Source of the DNA: Pelagovum pacificum
GTDB lineage: Bacteria > Pseudomonadota > Alphaproteobacteria > Rhodobacterales > Rhodobacteraceae
NCBI RefSeq assembly: GCF_016134045.1
Contig: NZ_CP065915.1
Span: 496,001-560,000, forward strand
Direction of reading: 5' to 3'
DNA: 64,000 bases
The stretch's first letter is position 1. Each line of letters opens with the position of its first letter. The position numbers were made by a program, and so were the translations under genes. Of this stretch, positions 61,742 through 64,000 are shown piece after piece. The notes under the pieces are model-generated. The model was not told where the DNA came from, did not search any database, and saw only the letters and a program-made list of their open reading frames with translations.

Positions 61742-62841
61742 GTGGGCAGCACGGTCTGGTCGAGGAAGTAGCGGTCGAGCCGGTATTGCTGCGTCGTCGT
61801 CAGCGCCCCGATCCGGGCGTAACTGACGATGCCCGACCGGCCGGGCCCGAGCGGCGCGTTGAACTGCACTTCGGTGTCGATGTCGATCTTCACGACGCGG
61901 CCCGACCGCAGCTTGCGCGACAGGGTCAGGCGGTGCTGGCCCGTCTCCGGCGGCAGGGTCGACACGAACTGCACCACTTCGTCGGAGATCCCGACCAGCG
62001 CGGCGATACGGCCACTTTCCATCGTAACAGTGGCCGACCGGGGCGACATGAAGCCGCCGCGCAGGAAGGTGTGCTGCGCGACCGGGGAACCGGTCTGGCG
62101 GATCGTCTCGAAGATGCCGGCGACGCCCCGGCGAAACACATGCCCGCCGACACGGGCAATGAAGGCCACGAGGGGCAGGTAGCGAACCGGGCGCCGACAG
62201 GCGCGGGCCACGAGCCGGCCACGCACGCGCTTTGACGCGGAGTGCGGCATCAGCGCCTGGCTCAGTCCCATGAGGCCGGGACGCACGGTGAAGCGCACGT
62301 CGAGGTCGTCGACCTGCGCCTGGTAGAGCGGCATAAGCTCGATCCGGATCGGGCGCGGTCCGAAGAACACCATGTCGCCGCGCAGGATGTTGAGCAGCTG
62401 CGGAAGCTCGTCCAGCCTGCTCTTGCGAAGGTAGCTCCCGAACGAGGTCTCGAGTTGCGTTCGCTTCGGCAGCGTCTTGCCGCTGGTCGCTTGGGCCGCC
62501 GACAGCGTCAGGGTGCGGAACTTCAGGATCTGAAAGACCTCGCCATGAAGGCCCAGCCGGTCACCCTTGTAGATCGCCGGGTAGGACGAGCTGACGCGCT
62601 GGGCGATCCAGATCATCGCGAAGATCGGAGATGTGAGTACCAACAGCACCGCGGCGAGACCCCGGTTGAAGATCGCGTCAGCCGTCGGGTGCTTCGGAAC
62701 GTATCCGATCCCATCGTCGACGAGTGCCGTTGCCGCTGTCTTGCGGAACGGCGCGGCGACGGGCGTTTGCCCCGACCGACGTGCAACAATTGTGAAGCCC
62801 GATGCAGTTCGCTCGAACTGCTCGGCAGATTGATCTGTCAA
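61738..62841 (-). CDS. undecaprenyl-phosphate sugar transferase with C-terminal extension
   Basis: This 367-aa protein is the first gene of the operon. An N-terminal region and one membrane segment (about residues 62-82, LAAVLLVLTSPIFAMIWIA) precede the bacterial sugar transferase domain. Domain blocks are YKGDRLGLHGEVFQILKFRT, RKSRLDELPQLLNILRGDMVFFGPRPIR and RFTVRPGLMGLSQ. It transfers the first sugar-phosphate to the lipid carrier. The domain is followed by an unusual extension (about residues 215-367) that is beta-rich and may be regulatory. The start codon is TTG at 62841, with GGGGAA upstream. It is divergent from the GT4 at 63059. Confidence 0.87.
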   Translation of the reverse strand: MTDQSAEQFERTASGFTIVARRSGQTPVAAPFRKTAATALVDDGIGYVPKHPTADAIFNRGLAAVLLVLTSPIFAMIWIAQRVSSSYPAIYKGDRLGLHGEVFQILKFRTLTLSAAQATSGKTLPKRTQLETSFGSYLRKSRLDELPQLLNILRGDMVFFGPRPIRIELMPLYQAQVDDLDVRFTVRPGLMGLSQALMPHSASKRVRGRLVARACRRPVRYLPLVAFIARVGGHVFRRGVAGIFETIRQTGSPVAQHTFLRGGFMSPRSATVTMESGRIAALVGISDEVVQFVSTLPPETGQHRLTLSRKLRSGRVVKIDIDTEVQFNAPLGPGRSGIVSYARIGALTTTQQYRLDRYFLDQTVLPT

Positions 62842-63058
62842 AATTCCCCACCCCAGAGTACGTGGCTCAGCTATGCTGGCTTACGGAGCAACTCACGAAG
62901 TAAGGTTACCTTGCGCCTCAGGCCACAATTTAGTCAAATTTACAGATTAACGTGATATTAACGGAAACAGTCTTCGGTCCGGTTGCTCGACTGTCCAGCC
63001 TGACGCAGCCGCATCAATTTAGAGTTGTGCTCGCAATTCAGTTCCGTCGATTCGTGCC

Positions 63059-64000
63059 ATGTCCGCTCCCATCCTGATTGTTCTTCCGCACCTCCGACCC
63101 GGGGGTATTGAGCGCAGCGTGATGCTCCTTGCGAACGAACTGACGCGGACCGGGACCCCCGTTCATCTCCTGCTGTCCCGACGAGACGGCGCGCTCCTCG
63201 CCGATTTGCGACCGGAAGTTGCCGTATCGGACCTCGGCGGGCGTCGCGCCGCGTCTAGCATTGTTTCCATTTTTGAAATGATCAAAGGTGCGCGTGCCGT
63301 ATATTCAGGCACCAACGCCCGGAACCTCGCTGTCCTATCCGCGGCGGCGGTCCGAGCCTCCGCACCGCCGATTCTCATCTCCGAACACACATCACCGGAG
63401 GTCTACCTCGCGACCGCCAAGTGGCCGGCTTTGCGCCGGCTGGCGATGCGCCGTCTCTATCCCCGGGCCGCTCGGCTGGTCGCGCCGACACCCGGTCTCG
63501 GCGAGGCGTGGCTGACGCAATTGTCGCTTTCAGGGCCACCGGTCGCCGTCCTGCCGAACCCGATCCTCACCGCCGACGACATCGCCCTGTCTGCGCGCAT
63601 CGCGGCGGGCAGCGGACCGGACCGTGATCCGGACCTCGTCGTCTCGATCGGTCGGCTGCACTCGGCCAAAGGGCCGGACATCCTGCTCGACGCCTTCGCG
63701 GTCGCTTTGGGCCGAAGGCCATCGTTGCGGCTCGACCTGTGGGGCGAAGGCGCGGAAGAGCCAGCGTTGAGAGCGCAGGCCGAAAGGCTGGGTATCGCGG
63801 AAAACGTCCGGTTTCGCGGGCTGACGTCGCAATCTGTGACCGAGATCGCGGGTGCCGGGCTGTTCGCGCTCGCCTCGCGGCGCGAAGGATTCGGCAACGT
63901 GGTGGTTGAAGCTCTCGCTGCTGGAACGCCGGTCGTCGCAACCGATTGCGACGGGCCGCGACGCCTGCTCGACGGGCTTGGTCCAGCGGGGCGGATCGTG
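63059..64000 (+). CDS. family 4 glycosyltransferase (partial, runs off the right edge)
   Basis: An ATG at 63059 opens a frame that stays open to the last base (314 codons). The product is a GT-B glycosyltransferase: N-terminal acceptor domain MSAPILIVLPHLRPGGIERS, donor domain DLVVSIGRLHSAKGPDILLDAFAVAL. The E-x7-E motif is SRREGFGNVVVEALAAGTPV, then TDCDGPRRLL. It misses only the C-terminal tail. It is divergent from the exopolysaccharide operon, sharing a 217-bp AT-richer promoter region, and is likely part of the same pathway. Confidence 0.9.
   Translation, partial: MSAPILIVLPHLRPGGIERSVMLLANELTRTGTPVHLLLSRRDGALLADLRPEVAVSDLGGRRAASSIVSIFEMIKGARAVYSGTNARNLAVLSAAAVRASAPPILISEHTSPEVYLATAKWPALRRLAMRRLYPRAARLVAPTPGLGEAWLTQLSLSGPPVAVLPNPILTADDIALSARIAAGSGPDRDPDLVVSIGRLHSAKGPDILLDAFAVALGRRPSLRLDLWGEGAEEPALRAQAERLGIAENVRFRGLTSQSVTEIAGAGLFALASRREGFGNVVVEALAAGTPVVATDCDGPRRLLDGLGPAGRIV

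Overview
The window is GC-rich DNA with dense gene packing and frequent 4-bp ATGA overlaps. It reads as the chromosome of an alphaproteobacterium of the Rhodobacteraceae/Roseobacter type. That placement rests on gene style, the large number of sugar and peptide ABC importers, the isolated trpA close to ychF, and ExoD-type and sulfated-exopolysaccharide genes. It is an inference; no rRNA lies in the window. One tRNA gene, tRNA-Ser(GCU), is present. I saw no insertion sequence, CRISPR array, prophage or integrase.

Layout. 1-8 kb is mostly housekeeping: trmB, gnd, an aldo/keto reductase with a divergent AraC regulator, trpA, a DUF1801 protein, a VOC protein, ychF and a GNAT acetyltransferase. 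8.1-12.4 kb holds a large CheB-CheR-coiled-coil-PAS protein divergent from an unrecognised 241-aa protein. 12.4-30.5 kb is a carbohydrate-catabolism island. It contains a six-gene minus-strand ABC importer operon carrying a VOC protein and a TIM-barrel isomerase, with a divergent LacI regulator and a clear 18-bp palindromic operator; an IclR regulator; two enolase-superfamily enzymes; a Gfo/Idh/MocA oxidoreductase; and a second ABC importer operon that also encodes an aldo/keto reductase, an RraA-type aldolase and an SDR dehydrogenase. The likely sense is uptake of an uncommon sugar or sugar acid, oxidation and dehydration, then aldol cleavage.

30.6-36.7 kb holds an orphan CheY-like receiver and a galactofuranose-type importer (ytfQ-ytfR-ytfT-yjfF) with its GntR regulator as last gene. 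36.9-46.5 kb holds an ExoD protein and a coherent unit: a SelA-like PLP enzyme, an IclR regulator, a RidA deaminase, a COG3964 amidohydrolase and a complete dipeptide-type ABC importer. Together these suggest uptake, deacylation and ammonia-lyase breakdown of an amino-containing substrate. 46.5-53.2 kb is a looser mosaic of small regulator/effector pairs (MarR, AraC/SDR, AlaE, DUF1761/VOC with a WYL regulator), including a truncated YdeI-family gene and two gene-poor stretches.

53.3-64 kb starts with the tRNA, then a secreted lyase-like protein, then a tightly coupled seven-gene minus-strand operon. That operon encodes an initiating sugar transferase, polysaccharide deacetylase, GT4, sulfotransferase, chain-length protein, O-antigen ligase/polymerase and GT2. 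A divergent GT4 gene runs off the window end. It most likely makes a sulfated, deacetylated exopolysaccharide.
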